DNA of 64,000 bases from CBDFMG01 sp965221205 [NCBI: bacterium] (GTDB taxonomy: Bacteria > SM23-31): positions 2,108,001 through 2,172,000 of the forward strand of contig OZ244870.1 of assembly GCA_965221205.1 (NCBI GenBank), read 5' to 3'. Under the pieces are notes generated by a model. That model made no database searches. It saw nothing but the letters and a program-made list of their open reading frames with translations, and was not told the DNA's origin. Made by a program: the position numbers and the translations under genes. This document shows positions 40,437 to 48,194 of the stretch, one piece after another. Positions within the stretch are counted from its first letter, which is position 1. Each line of letters opens with the position of its first letter.

Positions 40437-41726
40437 ATGAGTAGAGTGCGGATTCTTATTACACTCCTTTCCATACTTTTCTTTGTCCAGAATTTACAGG
40501 GACAGATTCCTGAAGGGGAAAATTTAGTTAATATGATGAATCAAATTCGTAAAGAAAAGTTTGACTACATTTTACCTCATGTTTTGCGAGATAACAATAT
40601 CGATATGTGGATTCACGTAATGAGGGCAGGGAGACCCGATCCTCTCGGATCAGCCTTGGGAAGCAGCTCCGGTGTTTTCATCTTTACCGATCGTGACGGT
40701 GACAGAATTGAACGGGCTGTTCTTGGTCAAAGTGATGAATCACTTCCGGGGACAGATGCCTACGACATATTTTTTAGTGAAGAAATAGAAGTGGAAGGTG
40801 ATGCCGGCTGGGAAAATATTATCGGAGAATTTGTTGCTGAACGCGATCCGAGACGAATCGCTGTCAATTTTTCAAAAAAGAATGCTGTTGCTGACGGTAT
40901 TTCGCATACAGACTACATAAGATTGGTTGAAGCAATAGGTGATACGTATGCAGAGAAGATTATCTCGGCAGATAATGTCATAGCCGATTTCTTGTCGGGA
41001 AAAGTAATAGGTGAAATAGTACTCGATGGTTATTTTGGTCTTAGAGTTGCAGAAATATTAGATCGAGAATTTGCCAGGATCGTCCCGGGTGAAACCATGT
41101 TGAAGGATATTTCAGGAAATGTTTTTGTAAGGGATCTTGACGGAAATGAACACAATAATGACGACTATGTCCTCCAGAGAGGAGACCTGTTCACTATACT
41201 CCACGGTGCAGGTGAAGGGATCTTCGTGGCGGATTTAGGTGGAAACGCCTATATACTACGGGAAGGAGAGACTGAACTCCCCCGGAGGATTATAAAAATC
41301 TGGGACGAAGCGATGGTTGTCCGTGAGATCTTACGCAAAAACATTAAGGTGGGTACCACTGCGGGAAAAACACTGGATCTTCTCATCCGTAAAGTAGAAG
41401 AAGCAGGCTATTATTATAATCCGGTGGATCGATATGATATCAAAGCCGATCCTGATAAAACACAAGTGCATTTTGACCTGCATGCTCAGCAAGGCACCAG
41501 ATCAATGAATGCTCCCAGAATTTCTCCTTTGGGGCCGGATTGGGAACGGGAAATGAAGATCCCGCTCTTTCATTCGTTTACTTTTGAATACATGATCCAT
41601 ATGCCTGTTCCTGAAGAGGGTAGAGGGAAACATTTATATATAGCATTCCATGATGGTGCGATTGTTACCGAGCGTGGAGTCGAGTTTCCCTATCCACCGG
41701 ACCAGGGGATTCGTATCATTAGATAA
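40437..41726 (+). CDS. Secreted M24-family protein, copy 8
   Basis: The 429-residue protein has a signal peptide (ends near LQGQIP), IRKEKFDYILPHVLRDN, DMWIHVMRAG, FIFTDRDGDRIERAVLG and AERDPRRIAVNF. LQRGDLFTILHGAG with a later VADLGGNAYIL keeps only doubtful aspartates; DLHAQQGT, FEYMIHMP and VTERGVEFP keep the histidine and glutamates. The ATG at 40437 has a strong GGGAGGT. Confidence 0.8.
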   Translation: MSRVRILITLLSILFFVQNLQGQIPEGENLVNMMNQIRKEKFDYILPHVLRDNNIDMWIHVMRAGRPDPLGSALGSSSGVFIFTDRDGDRIERAVLGQSDESLPGTDAYDIFFSEEIEVEGDAGWENIIGEFVAERDPRRIAVNFSKKNAVADGISHTDYIRLVEAIGDTYAEKIISADNVIADFLSGKVIGEIVLDGYFGLRVAEILDREFARIVPGETMLKDISGNVFVRDLDGNEHNNDDYVLQRGDLFTILHGAGEGIFVADLGGNAYILREGETELPRRIIKIWDEAMVVREILRKNIKVGTTAGKTLDLLIRKVEEAGYYYNPVDRYDIKADPDKTQVHFDLHAQQGTRSMNAPRISPLGPDWEREMKIPLFHSFTFEYMIHMPVPEEGRGKHLYIAFHDGAIVTERGVEFPYPPDQGIRIIR

Positions 41727-41954
41727 TGTCAAACTCTACAGAAGTGCACTCTTGTGACAGTAATAATTGGTCTGTAAATGTTACGGACCCATTTTCTGCC
41801 CACAGTATGATGTAAAAGCGTTGTGTTTCCCGATGAGAGGGGAACACGAATATGAGCTGGATATTTTCCATATAAGATTGAAGACCTCTCGAATTTTAAG
41901 GTGGAATAACTGCTGTAAAGACTTTTACGAATCATGAATAAAGGAGATAAAATC

Positions 41955-43280
41955 ATGAACAGAGTACGGGTTCTTATTGCATTGTTTTGCATGTTTTTCC
42001 TTGTACAGATATCCCGCGCCCAGATTTATGAAGCAGATACAATGGTTGATGTGCTGAATCTGATTCGCACTGAGAAATTTGATTATATTTTACCTCAAGC
42101 CATGCGGGAAAACAGGATTGACATGTGGGTTCAAGTAATGGGAACAAAAAATGTTGAAGAAGGCCATCTTGATCCTCTCAGATTAGACCTGGGTGGCAAT
42201 ACCGGTTATATTATTTTTACCGACCGTGGCGGAGATAAGATTGAACGGGCTGTCTTTGGCCGTATTACTCCCGACGTTCGAAACAGTGGAGCATACGACA
42301 TAATCGAGAGAAGCATCTCAGAGAAGGATCTCAGACAATTTGTTGCCGAACGCGATCCCAAAAGCATCGCCGTCAATTTTTCGGAATGGCTTACCATCGC
42401 AGATGGCATTTCACATACGGACTACCTCAGACTGGTCAATGCGGTAGGTGAAAAATATGCGGAAAGGTTTGTTTCTGCTGATAAAGTTATAACCGATTTT
42501 CGAACGAACAGGGTGATGAGTGAAATCGTCTTTTATGGAGAACTATGCAAAAAAACCGTTGAGGTGATGGAAAAGGCCTTTGATATCATTGAACCGGGAG
42601 TAACCACTGTGAGTGATGTTGCCCGGTGGCTGAGAAACCAGAACATGTCCGACGGATTCGGATCCGTGATCCAGTTTGGTCTGCCGGGTGTATGGAGCAG
42701 TGGCGGTTCAGGCGACCGCGTCATTCAGGAAGGCGACCTGGTGCACATAGATTTCGGTCTTATCATGATGAACTATCGGAATGACATAAAGCGGATTGCG
42801 TATGTGCTTCGGGAGGGCGAATCTACACTGCCTCCGGAGATTCAAGAGACCTTTGATGAAGCATTACGAGCCCGTGAAATTTTCCGCAGGAACATCAAAG
42901 TCGGTCGTACCGCCGGTGAAACATTTGAAATCCTCAAAGAGAAATTGGAAGAGGCTGGATATGCTCACAATGACAGACAGGAATATGATAGCAGTGCAGA
43001 TCCTGAAAAAACCCAGATTTCTATAGACTTCCATGGTCTGGGTCACGGTTGGGGAGATGAAGCTGTAGGGCCGAGAATGTCTCCTTTTAGTCCGGATCGT
43101 GACCATCTGAAGATACCACTCTACAACCTCTTTGTTCTTGAATACATGATCTACAATCCAACGCCTTTATTGGGTAATGGTAAACACATCGATATGGCTA
43201 TCGAAGACGATGTGACTGTTACCGAACGTGGTGTTGAGTTTCTTTATCCACCAATCAAACAAATACGTTTAATTCGGTAA
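41955..43280 (+). CDS. Secreted M24-family protein, copy 9 (complete metal site)
   Basis: I chose the ATG at 41955, which follows AAAGGAGATAAAATC and begins a signal peptide (VLIALFCMFFLVQISRAQ). This copy has the classic M24 site: GDLVHIDFG with the first aspartate, NDIKRIAYVLREGE with the second, FHGLGHGWG with the histidine, LEYMIYNPTP with the first glutamate and VTERGVEFLYP with the last. It is the best candidate for an active metallo-aminopeptidase in the array and ends it. The CRISPR-linked region begins about 150 bp downstream. Confidence 0.85.
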   Translation: MNRVRVLIALFCMFFLVQISRAQIYEADTMVDVLNLIRTEKFDYILPQAMRENRIDMWVQVMGTKNVEEGHLDPLRLDLGGNTGYIIFTDRGGDKIERAVFGRITPDVRNSGAYDIIERSISEKDLRQFVAERDPKSIAVNFSEWLTIADGISHTDYLRLVNAVGEKYAERFVSADKVITDFRTNRVMSEIVFYGELCKKTVEVMEKAFDIIEPGVTTVSDVARWLRNQNMSDGFGSVIQFGLPGVWSSGGSGDRVIQEGDLVHIDFGLIMMNYRNDIKRIAYVLREGESTLPPEIQETFDEALRAREIFRRNIKVGRTAGETFEILKEKLEEAGYAHNDRQEYDSSADPEKTQISIDFHGLGHGWGDEAVGPRMSPFSPDRDHLKIPLYNLFVLEYMIYNPTPLLGNGKHIDMAIEDDVTVTERGVEFLYPPIKQIRLIR

Positions 43281-43430
43281 CTGGTTCGCACATCGAACAG
43301 CCTGGAGAGTGCTTTGTCAAATTAAAATCTCGTATCTGGAAATATTTTATAATTAGAGAGAGCCTTATCGGGACTGCCTCTTTTCAGTGGACGTATGATC
43401 AAAAAAGAATCAATTTCGTTTGTATAATTC

Positions 43431-43655
43431 AAGTCTCGGTCTCGATCTCGGGTCAAACTCGAATAGGTTGGACTTTTGTTGATACAACGAACAGTAACAT
43501 TACCGGCGCAGGAGTGAGGGTGTTTAAGGCAGGCGTTGAAAAACCGGGAGGCGTTCAAGAGGAATCAAAAAATGCAGCCCGAAGAGCGGCTCGTCTTACA
43601 CGGCGGGGTTATAAACGAAAACTGATGCAACGCTCCCGCCTCATAACCCTGCTGC
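43431..43655 (+). pseudogene. cas9 5' fragment A (RuvC-I to bridge helix)
   Basis: From TCTCGGTCTCGATCTCGGG to CATAACCCTGCTG the sequence follows the start of the intact cas9 at 48195, with the bridge helix NAARRAARLTRRGYKRKL readable. The start codon, upstream promoter and tracrRNA are absent. One extra A after TCAAACTCG shifts the frame in the RuvC-I motif. It ends at the same place as fragment B, where plasmid RepA-like sequence on the other strand takes over. Confidence 0.85.
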
Positions 43656-43882
43656 CGATCTCCGGGGTTGCTCCGAGGCAAGCTGCACAGCGCCATCATT
43701 CGCGCTATGAAGCCGAGCTCGTGGTCCGTTTCGTTGGCGCTGACAAGCTGGTTCACCTGATCGGCAAGGGTGAAGGAGTGCCGCGCCTGGGGCGAAGCTT
43801 CGCGGATCGTCGGCACCAGCACGTCATCCAGGCCGGAGACGGCATCTCTGATCGGAACCAACTCGCCGCGTTTACGCTGCAT
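43656..43882 (-). pseudogene. N-terminal fragment of a plasmid RepA-type replication protein
   Basis: The minus-strand reading RKRGELVPIRDAVSGLDD, then PTIREASPQARHSFTLADQV, then ARMMALCSLPRSNPGDR, matches the start of RepA replication initiators of proteobacterial-type plasmids, from memory of that family. It breaks at the junction with cas9 fragment A after about 78 residues. It points to plasmid DNA as one source of the GC-rich sequence. Confidence 0.55.
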
Positions 43883-43958
43883 GGATTATTCTTCCATGTT
43901 CATCAGACAAGACAGGGGAGCGCGTGAGCCTCTCACCCGCTTTGCCCTCTTGGAAAGG

Positions 43959-44633
43959 TCACGTCTGCGGCTTGTTCGCCAAGTTCGCGCCCCCATTATC
44001 CTGACAGGACTTTAAAAAATCCTTGTGGGAGTAGACAGTTATGAGTACAAGCAACGCCTTATCGAGATCCAGGAAGTCGACCGGCGTACCGTTTTCTTTC
44101 TCCGCTATGTATCGCCACTCTATGAAGTCATCCTTGTGTTTCTCAAGGATTTGTTGCAGAGACGCGATTTCTTGGCTACTCTCCTGTGCGCCTACAATCT
44201 TTTTGGTTTCGCTGTCCAAGTCATTGAACAAAATCAGCAGATCGTGCCCGTTCCGATCCTTCCTATATCGACCTGTTTTCTTGAAGGACAGCGCCTTCAA
44301 CATGAGTTCCGTTGCTAATGCCCGCAACATCACCATCGATAATGAATAGCCAAGAACCCGCGTCATTTTGATCGTCTGGACGTCTACTGTCATTTGGTTA
44401 ATATCATTCTGGAGATCGTCAGCAACCTGTCGTAAAGAGACGGCCTGGAACGCCAATACGTTCGGGGCCTCTAATGTGCGGTCAAGGTTGTACCGTTGGA
44501 GCGACTGGACCGGGCAAGGCAGGTCGGCCAAGGCTTCGGCAACCTGAACACCGCCTTTGCGCTTCATCGGTGTTACGTGAACCTCATAGTCTCTATTACT
44601 TTGTGCATTCTTGTTGACAATGTAATTTGGCAT
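43959..44633 (-). CDS. HEPN-like domain protein with a foreign N-terminal tag
   Basis: The C-terminal part is helical and fits the HEPN-like group: LGYSLSMVMLRALATELMLK, then FKKTGRYRKDRNGHDLLILF with a GHD motif, then a C-terminal helix bundle. HEPN proteins are often RNases or nucleotide-modifying enzymes in defence and toxin systems; no Rx4-6H motif is certain here. The first 20 residues (YIVNKNAQSNRDYEVHV) instead resemble the beginning of a different small-protein family, so the gene seems to be a fusion. The ATG at 44633 has AGGAAAGGAAA before it. The gene lies downstream of the repeated promoter arm shared with the barrel gene at 46914. Confidence 0.6.
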   Translation of the reverse strand: MPNYIVNKNAQSNRDYEVHVTPMKRKGGVQVAEALADLPCPVQSLQRYNLDRTLEAPNVLAFQAVSLRQVADDLQNDINQMTVDVQTIKMTRVLGYSLSMVMLRALATELMLKALSFKKTGRYRKDRNGHDLLILFNDLDSETKKIVGAQESSQEIASLQQILEKHKDDFIEWRYIAEKENGTPVDFLDLDKALLVLITVYSHKDFLKSCQDNGGANLANKPQT

Positions 44634-44679
44634 TTCATTTTCCTTTCCTATTCTTTTATAAGGTTTATCAGAAGGATTA

Positions 44680-44801
44680 TAGGTTAGTTATATAGATAAT
44701 TTCCTAAAATATAATCAGTACCGAACAATATTGTATCAATTATAGAATTCCAAGTAAATGTATTGGGTAATCACGTCCTCATTTGTCAAGTAGTTATTAC
44801 A
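44680..44801 (-). promoter_or_regulatory. Repeated promoter arm A upstream of the HEPN-like gene
   Basis: On the minus strand it reads TTGACAAATGAGGACG and later ACAATATTGTTCGGTACTG, clearly homologous to 47905-48000 in front of the barrel gene. TTGACA is at 44784-44789; the -10 is weaker than in the other copy. It ends in the word GTTATTACA, where the Fic segment begins. Confidence 0.6.
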
Positions 44802-45978
44802 CTTTGTATCGTAATTTTTCAAGTATCTTATAATTGGGTTCTAAAGATTTTGCTTTGTTTTCCCCTGTTATTTTTATAAAACCATATTCTCTCAATTTTG
44901 ATAAATCTTTTCTGACTGTATGATAACTCTTTTTCGTATATATTCCTTTAATACTTGGGTCTTCGAGAGAAAGAAAATTTGAGAATCTTAACTTTTTAAG
45001 TTCAACTAAGATATCCAATACCGAAACCATTCTTTCGTTTATTTTTTGATCCTGAATTACTTTTGTTCTTTGTAAATAACGAATGTAATCCATGAACATT
45101 AACTCTTTTATTTTAGACAATGCTCTTTTTTTTATTCTATTCAATTCTTTAAGATAACCGTTTGATGCAAAGTCTAAAAAAGGCATGACATTTAACGTGA
45201 CACTGACATTTCTTAAATTATCAATATATTTATTTCTGTAAATTGAGAAATGATTTGCAAGAGACCAGAAACAATAATAATTAAACTTCCCTTTACTATA
45301 TAAAATCATAGCCTCCAAGGCTCTCGCTGTCCTGCCGTTTCCATCTCCAAAAGGGTGGATTTCAGTTAAATAGTAATGAGCAAGATTCGCTTTTGTAAGA
45401 GGAAAATCATAAAAATTACCTTTGTTGTTGTCGTTTAACCATTTAATAAAACCTTTCATACCTTCCTTAACATCACGTTCAGTTTTTAATACTGCACTTC
45501 GCCTCGGAGAACCGAATGAAATTTCCACAGTGCGGTATTCGCCGGGCTTATTGTATTGATACGGTAATCCACGGGTCATATACGTGTGAAGTTGCCTGAT
45601 AAATCTTTCATCAATTTCCTTGTCACGATTTCCATCAACATAATCAATAATAAACTTATATGCGTTTTTAGAATTCACTGCTTCTTTTTCTGCGGTTTGT
45701 AATTCTTCATGAGCTTCCTCTTTATCAAAAGCTTTTTCAATTTCATTATCTGTTAAATCAACACCTTCAATACGCTGTGTTCCACCTACGGCAAGAATCA
45801 TTTCATGTCTAAATATTTTTTTAGCTTGCGCAGGAAAGGATGGCAAGTCTAAAAGAAATTGGTTAACACCTTGAATTTTGTGTAGTGTATTAAGTAAATC
45901 GAGCCAATTCACAGCATTATTTTTTCTAAAAAGTTCATCTTCTAAATCAAACTTCAGTAACCGCTCTTTTGTAATCAT
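44797..45978 (-). CDS. Fic-domain protein (AMPylase-like) with C-terminal winged helix
   Basis: The core motif is HPFGDGNGRTAR with the catalytic histidine. An N-terminal Fic_N-like region carries GTQRIEGVDLTDNEIEKAF, and the C-terminus has a winged-helix-like TKKSYHTVRKDLSKLREYGF. Fic proteins transfer AMP or other groups to protein side chains; the group with this layout often controls its own expression. I chose the ATG at 45978 with TTAGGAAGAT before it over the upstream start at 46002. A cluster of palindromic TTGCAA sites lies directly upstream. The stop codon lies within a GTTATTACA word that recurs at the other end of the segment. Confidence 0.85.
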   Translation of the reverse strand: MITKERLLKFDLEDELFRKNNAVNWLDLLNTLHKIQGVNQFLLDLPSFPAQAKKIFRHEMILAVGGTQRIEGVDLTDNEIEKAFDKEEAHEELQTAEKEAVNSKNAYKFIIDYVDGNRDKEIDERFIRQLHTYMTRGLPYQYNKPGEYRTVEISFGSPRRSAVLKTERDVKEGMKGFIKWLNDNNKGNFYDFPLTKANLAHYYLTEIHPFGDGNGRTARALEAMILYSKGKFNYYCFWSLANHFSIYRNKYIDNLRNVSVTLNVMPFLDFASNGYLKELNRIKKRALSKIKELMFMDYIRYLQRTKVIQDQKINERMVSVLDILVELKKLRFSNFLSLEDPSIKGIYTKKSYHTVRKDLSKLREYGFIKITGENKAKSLEPNYKILEKLRYKV

Positions 45979-46012
45979 TTTCAATCTTCCTAATATACTC
46001 AAATATCACATT

Positions 46013-46178
46013 TTGCAAGTTGCAATATACAAAATAAATTACTATTATTGCAAGTATATTTGCAAATTATTTTTCATATTTTTATGAGACTTTAAATGAT
46101 TGAAAAAGAATGAGTTATATATATTATTAATTAATATATAACTATAATTTGCAATGTAATTTGCAATAGTATTTGCAT
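46013..46178. promoter_or_regulatory. Cluster of TTGCAA operator-like sites
   Basis: Six exact palindromes TTGCAA (starting 46013, 46020, 46048, 46060, 46149, 46161) and one TTGCAT (46173) lie in 165 bp upstream of the Fic gene. Three neighbouring pairs have 12-bp steps. This is the pattern of an autoregulated promoter bound by a dimeric regulator, possibly the winged helix of the Fic protein. Confidence 0.6.
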
Positions 46179-46203
46179 TGTTTTTTTATTATATTTGTTA
46201 AAA

Positions 46204-46241
46204 CCAAAAAGGCGATACCGTCCGGCAAGACAAAGTATCGC
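46204..46241 (-). terminator. Terminator facing the Fic promoter region
   Basis: GGCGATAC and GTATCGCC form an 8-bp stem; on the minus strand it is followed by CTTTTTGG, so it stops transcripts coming from the tracrRNA side. Confidence 0.6.
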
Positions 46242-46357
46242 CTACAACCATGCATTAAAGCTCTCGGACAAAGGGAGCATGATAACCCTTTAAAACATTG
46301 TTCACGGAAAAATCAACTGTTCTACATAACAATGTTATTACAAGGTTGATACGTTAA

Positions 46358-46469
46358 ACAAAAAAACCCCGACCATAATAGCCGGGGTATAAAGCGTGAG
46401 CTTTTCGCGCCCATTACTGGTGAGTAAAGAGCACTTATTATGATAAGCTTTCAAGAATCACTTACGTTT
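46358..46469 (-). ncRNA. Second tracrRNA gene (copy B)
   Basis: Read on the minus strand, the anti-repeat GATTCTTGAAAGC pairs with the repeat's GCTTTCAAGAAT. It is followed by the bulge TTATC, ATAATAAG, hairpin GCTCTTTAC/GTAATGGGC, the small hairpin AGCTCACGCT, and a terminator CCCCGGC..GTCGGGG with T7. Compared with copy C, loop bases and one stem pair differ but pairing is kept (U-A becomes U-G). The promoter is better than that of copy C. Confidence 0.8.
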
Positions 46470-46475
46470 TAATTC

Positions 46476-46504
46476 AATATAGCGTTATTATTTATAGAAT
46501 GCAA
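46476..46504 (-). promoter_or_regulatory. Promoter of tracrRNA copy B
   Basis: On the minus strand TTGCAT (46499-46504), 17 bp, TATATT (46476-46481). Predicted start near 46469, just before the anti-repeat. Confidence 0.65.
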
Positions 46505-46534
46505 GAAAAAAACAACGACACAGGGAGATTAACC

Positions 46535-46771
46535 ATGGCGACTATTCTCGGTCTCGATCTCGGGTCAAACTCGATAGGTTGGGCTTTTGTCGATACAACG
46601 GACAGTAAAATTACCGTCGCAGGGGTGAGGGTGTTCGATTCGAGGCGGGCGTTGACAATCCGGAAGAAGCTCAAGAGAAATCAAAGAATGCAGCCCGAAG
46701 AGCGGCTCGTCTTACACGGCGGGGTTATAAACGAAAACTGATGAAACGCTCCCGCCTCATAACCCTGCTGC
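46535..46771 (+). pseudogene. cas9 5' fragment B (start to bridge helix)
   Basis: It begins with the same ATG context and MATILGLDLGSNSIGWAFVD as intact cas9 and is preceded by its own tracrRNA copy. A five-base tandem duplication (TTCGATTCGA) shifts the frame after GVRVF, so the bridge helix is out of frame. Similarity ends at AACCCTGCTGC, within a few bases of the break in fragment A. No separate protein function is likely. Confidence 0.88.
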
Positions 46772-46913
46772 AGTGTAGGACGGAGGGCAGCAGCGGTCTT
46801 TTCATATGTGTGGATACTGTGCGGTACTAATGGCCCATGCCGCGGGCAAGCCTCTAAATCCTGAAACCCTGCAGGCTGACACATAGAGATTTTCATCCTC
46901 GAACAACAGGTTA

Positions 46914-47897
46914 TCAGATATGGCATTTCAGGCTCAGGCTGAAACCGAACAGCTTCACGTCGTCTGTCATGAAGGTGCCCGCTACCGGTTCGCTTCCGTT
47001 CCTGCGCACATTCGGCGCGTGGCTGCGCAACGGATCCCATACTACCGCTTCCTCACCGCCATCGAAGGATGAGAAGTTGCCCCAGCGGCCCTTCACCCCT
47101 AGAGACACAGACTCAGTGAGTTCGTAGTCCGCTCCGAACAGCACCTGATAACCGAACAGCGTATCGGAAAGTAACGATTCGCCGACACTGGCCGTTGCGG
47201 CAAGGTTCCGGCGGATCTCCTCGGCGTTGGGCAGCCCCTCTCCGGTGGAGATTGCAGTGGGGTCGGCGTTCCTGGCCCACACACTTGAGTATTCCATCCT
47301 GGTAAAACCGACACCCATACCCAACCCGATATAGGTGGTGACCCGTGTCATGTTGGTGAAGTCCAGATACAGATTCCCGAACAGGTTGTGTCCGGTGAGA
47401 GTGCCTATGCGGCCCGTCGCTTTCTGGATTTCCTGTCGAAGCTTGTCGCCGGTTGCTCCGGTGGCGAAGGGAACGTCGGCGGTCTGGTTATATTGGACGG
47501 CCCGATAGAAGTATTCAAACTCGGGCCGAAGGCGGACCTTCATCCCGTCCGGGTTGTCCTCTCCTATCTCGATACCCAGCACAAATCCGGACAGAATGCC
47601 ACTGGCACTGTTAAATTTGTTGTCCCAGCCGGCCCCGAACCCGCGATTCGAACCCGTGCAGTTGTAGTCTTCATATCCGGCAGTTTGTGTCACGGCCGCA
47701 TACATCGGGTTGATGTACTCGTCACACACGCTGGCCCGGTCGTTGCTGCTCCCTGTGGTATTCATTTCTGGGGCGAAGTTTATACCCATCTCAAAGCCGA
47801 AATAGAGTCCCTGACCGTGCGCACTACCCGGAGCGAAAACCGACATCGCAACAAAGGGGATCAACAGGAGATGAACACGTTTCATAAAGTCTTTCAT
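46914..47897 (-). CDS. Outer-membrane barrel protein (P44/Msp2-like family)
   Basis: The start at 47897 follows AAGGAGATTT. A signal peptide (LLLIPFVAMSVFAPGSAHGQ) precedes an eight-strand-type barrel: LYFGFEMGINFAPEM, FVLGIEIGEDNPDG, THNLFGNLYLDFTN-like strands, YIGLGMGVGFTRMEYSS, LFGADYELTESVSLGVKGRW and a final FGFSLSLKCHI. Related fragments with the same end (TVNLKCRL) occur among the CRISPR repeats at 59073 and 60598. GC-rich composition marks it as foreign. It is driven by the repeated promoter arm at 47966-47994. Confidence 0.75.
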   Translation of the reverse strand: MKDFMKRVHLLLIPFVAMSVFAPGSAHGQGLYFGFEMGINFAPEMNTTGSSNDRASVCDEYINPMYAAVTQTAGYEDYNCTGSNRGFGAGWDNKFNSASGILSGFVLGIEIGEDNPDGMKVRLRPEFEYFYRAVQYNQTADVPFATGATGDKLRQEIQKATGRIGTLTGHNLFGNLYLDFTNMTRVTTYIGLGMGVGFTRMEYSSVWARNADPTAISTGEGLPNAEEIRRNLAATASVGESLLSDTLFGYQVLFGADYELTESVSLGVKGRWGNFSSFDGGEEAVVWDPLRSHAPNVRRNGSEPVAGTFMTDDVKLFGFSLSLKCHI

Positions 47898-47965
47898 ATA
47901 AATCTCCTTATATAAAAGATAAGCAGTAGCCGACAAATATTGTATGAATTGCAAAATCCCAAGAG

Positions 47966-47994
47966 AATATAAGTACGTCGTCCTGATTTGTCAA
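47966..47994 (-). promoter_or_regulatory. Strong promoter in the repeated arm (copy C)
   Basis: Minus strand: TTGACA (47989-47994), 17 bp, TATATT (47966-47971). It reads away from cas9 into the barrel gene. Its homologue at 44784-44789 precedes the HEPN-like gene. Confidence 0.75.
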
Positions 47995-48021
47995 GAAGTT
48001 ATTACAGGATTGATGCTTTAA

Positions 48022-48129
48022 ATAAAAAACCCCGACTAATGCCGGGGTATAAAGCGTAAGCTTTTCGCGCTCATTACTATTGAGTAAAGAGCACTTATTA
48101 TGATAAGCTTTCAAGAATCATTTGTATCT
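48022..48129 (-). ncRNA. tracrRNA (copy C, next to intact cas9)
   Basis: Same layout as copy B: anti-repeat ATTCTTGAAAGC, bulge, ATAATAAG, hairpin GCTCTTTAC/GTAATGAGC, hairpin AGCTTACGCT, and terminator CCCCGGC..GTCGGGG with T6. Pairing of 12 bases plus ATAA with the crRNA repeat (GTTATGGTTTGC, TTTCAAGAAT) identifies it. Divergent from cas9, as in several type II-C loci. Confidence 0.9.
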
Positions 48130-48157
48130 TAACTAAAAATAGTGCATTTTTTATAAA
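48129..48157 (+). promoter_or_regulatory. Candidate cas9 promoter
   Basis: TTAACT (48129-48134), 17 bp, TATAAA (48152-48157), 38 bp before the cas9 ATG. It overlaps the divergent tracrRNA promoter, so the two may compete. Confidence 0.45.
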
Positions 48158-48163
48158 ATGCAA
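48136..48163 (-). promoter_or_regulatory. Promoter of tracrRNA copy C
   Basis: Minus strand TTGCAT (48158-48163), 16 bp, TATTTT (48136-48141). Weaker than copy B's. Confidence 0.5.
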
Positions 48164-48194
48164 GAAAAAAAACAACGACACAGGAGAATGAACC

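Noticed and set aside
46250-46300. A 12-codon leader peptide (minus strand, MLPLSESFNAWL) before the terminator at 46204
   Set aside because: It has a weak ribosome binding site and a hairpin behind it, but no regulated gene downstream in the same transcript; not enough support.
46535-46771. A functional mini-Cas9 or Cas9-derived regulator
   Set aside because: A five-base duplication destroys the frame before the bridge helix, and fragment A also carries a frameshift and has no start codon.
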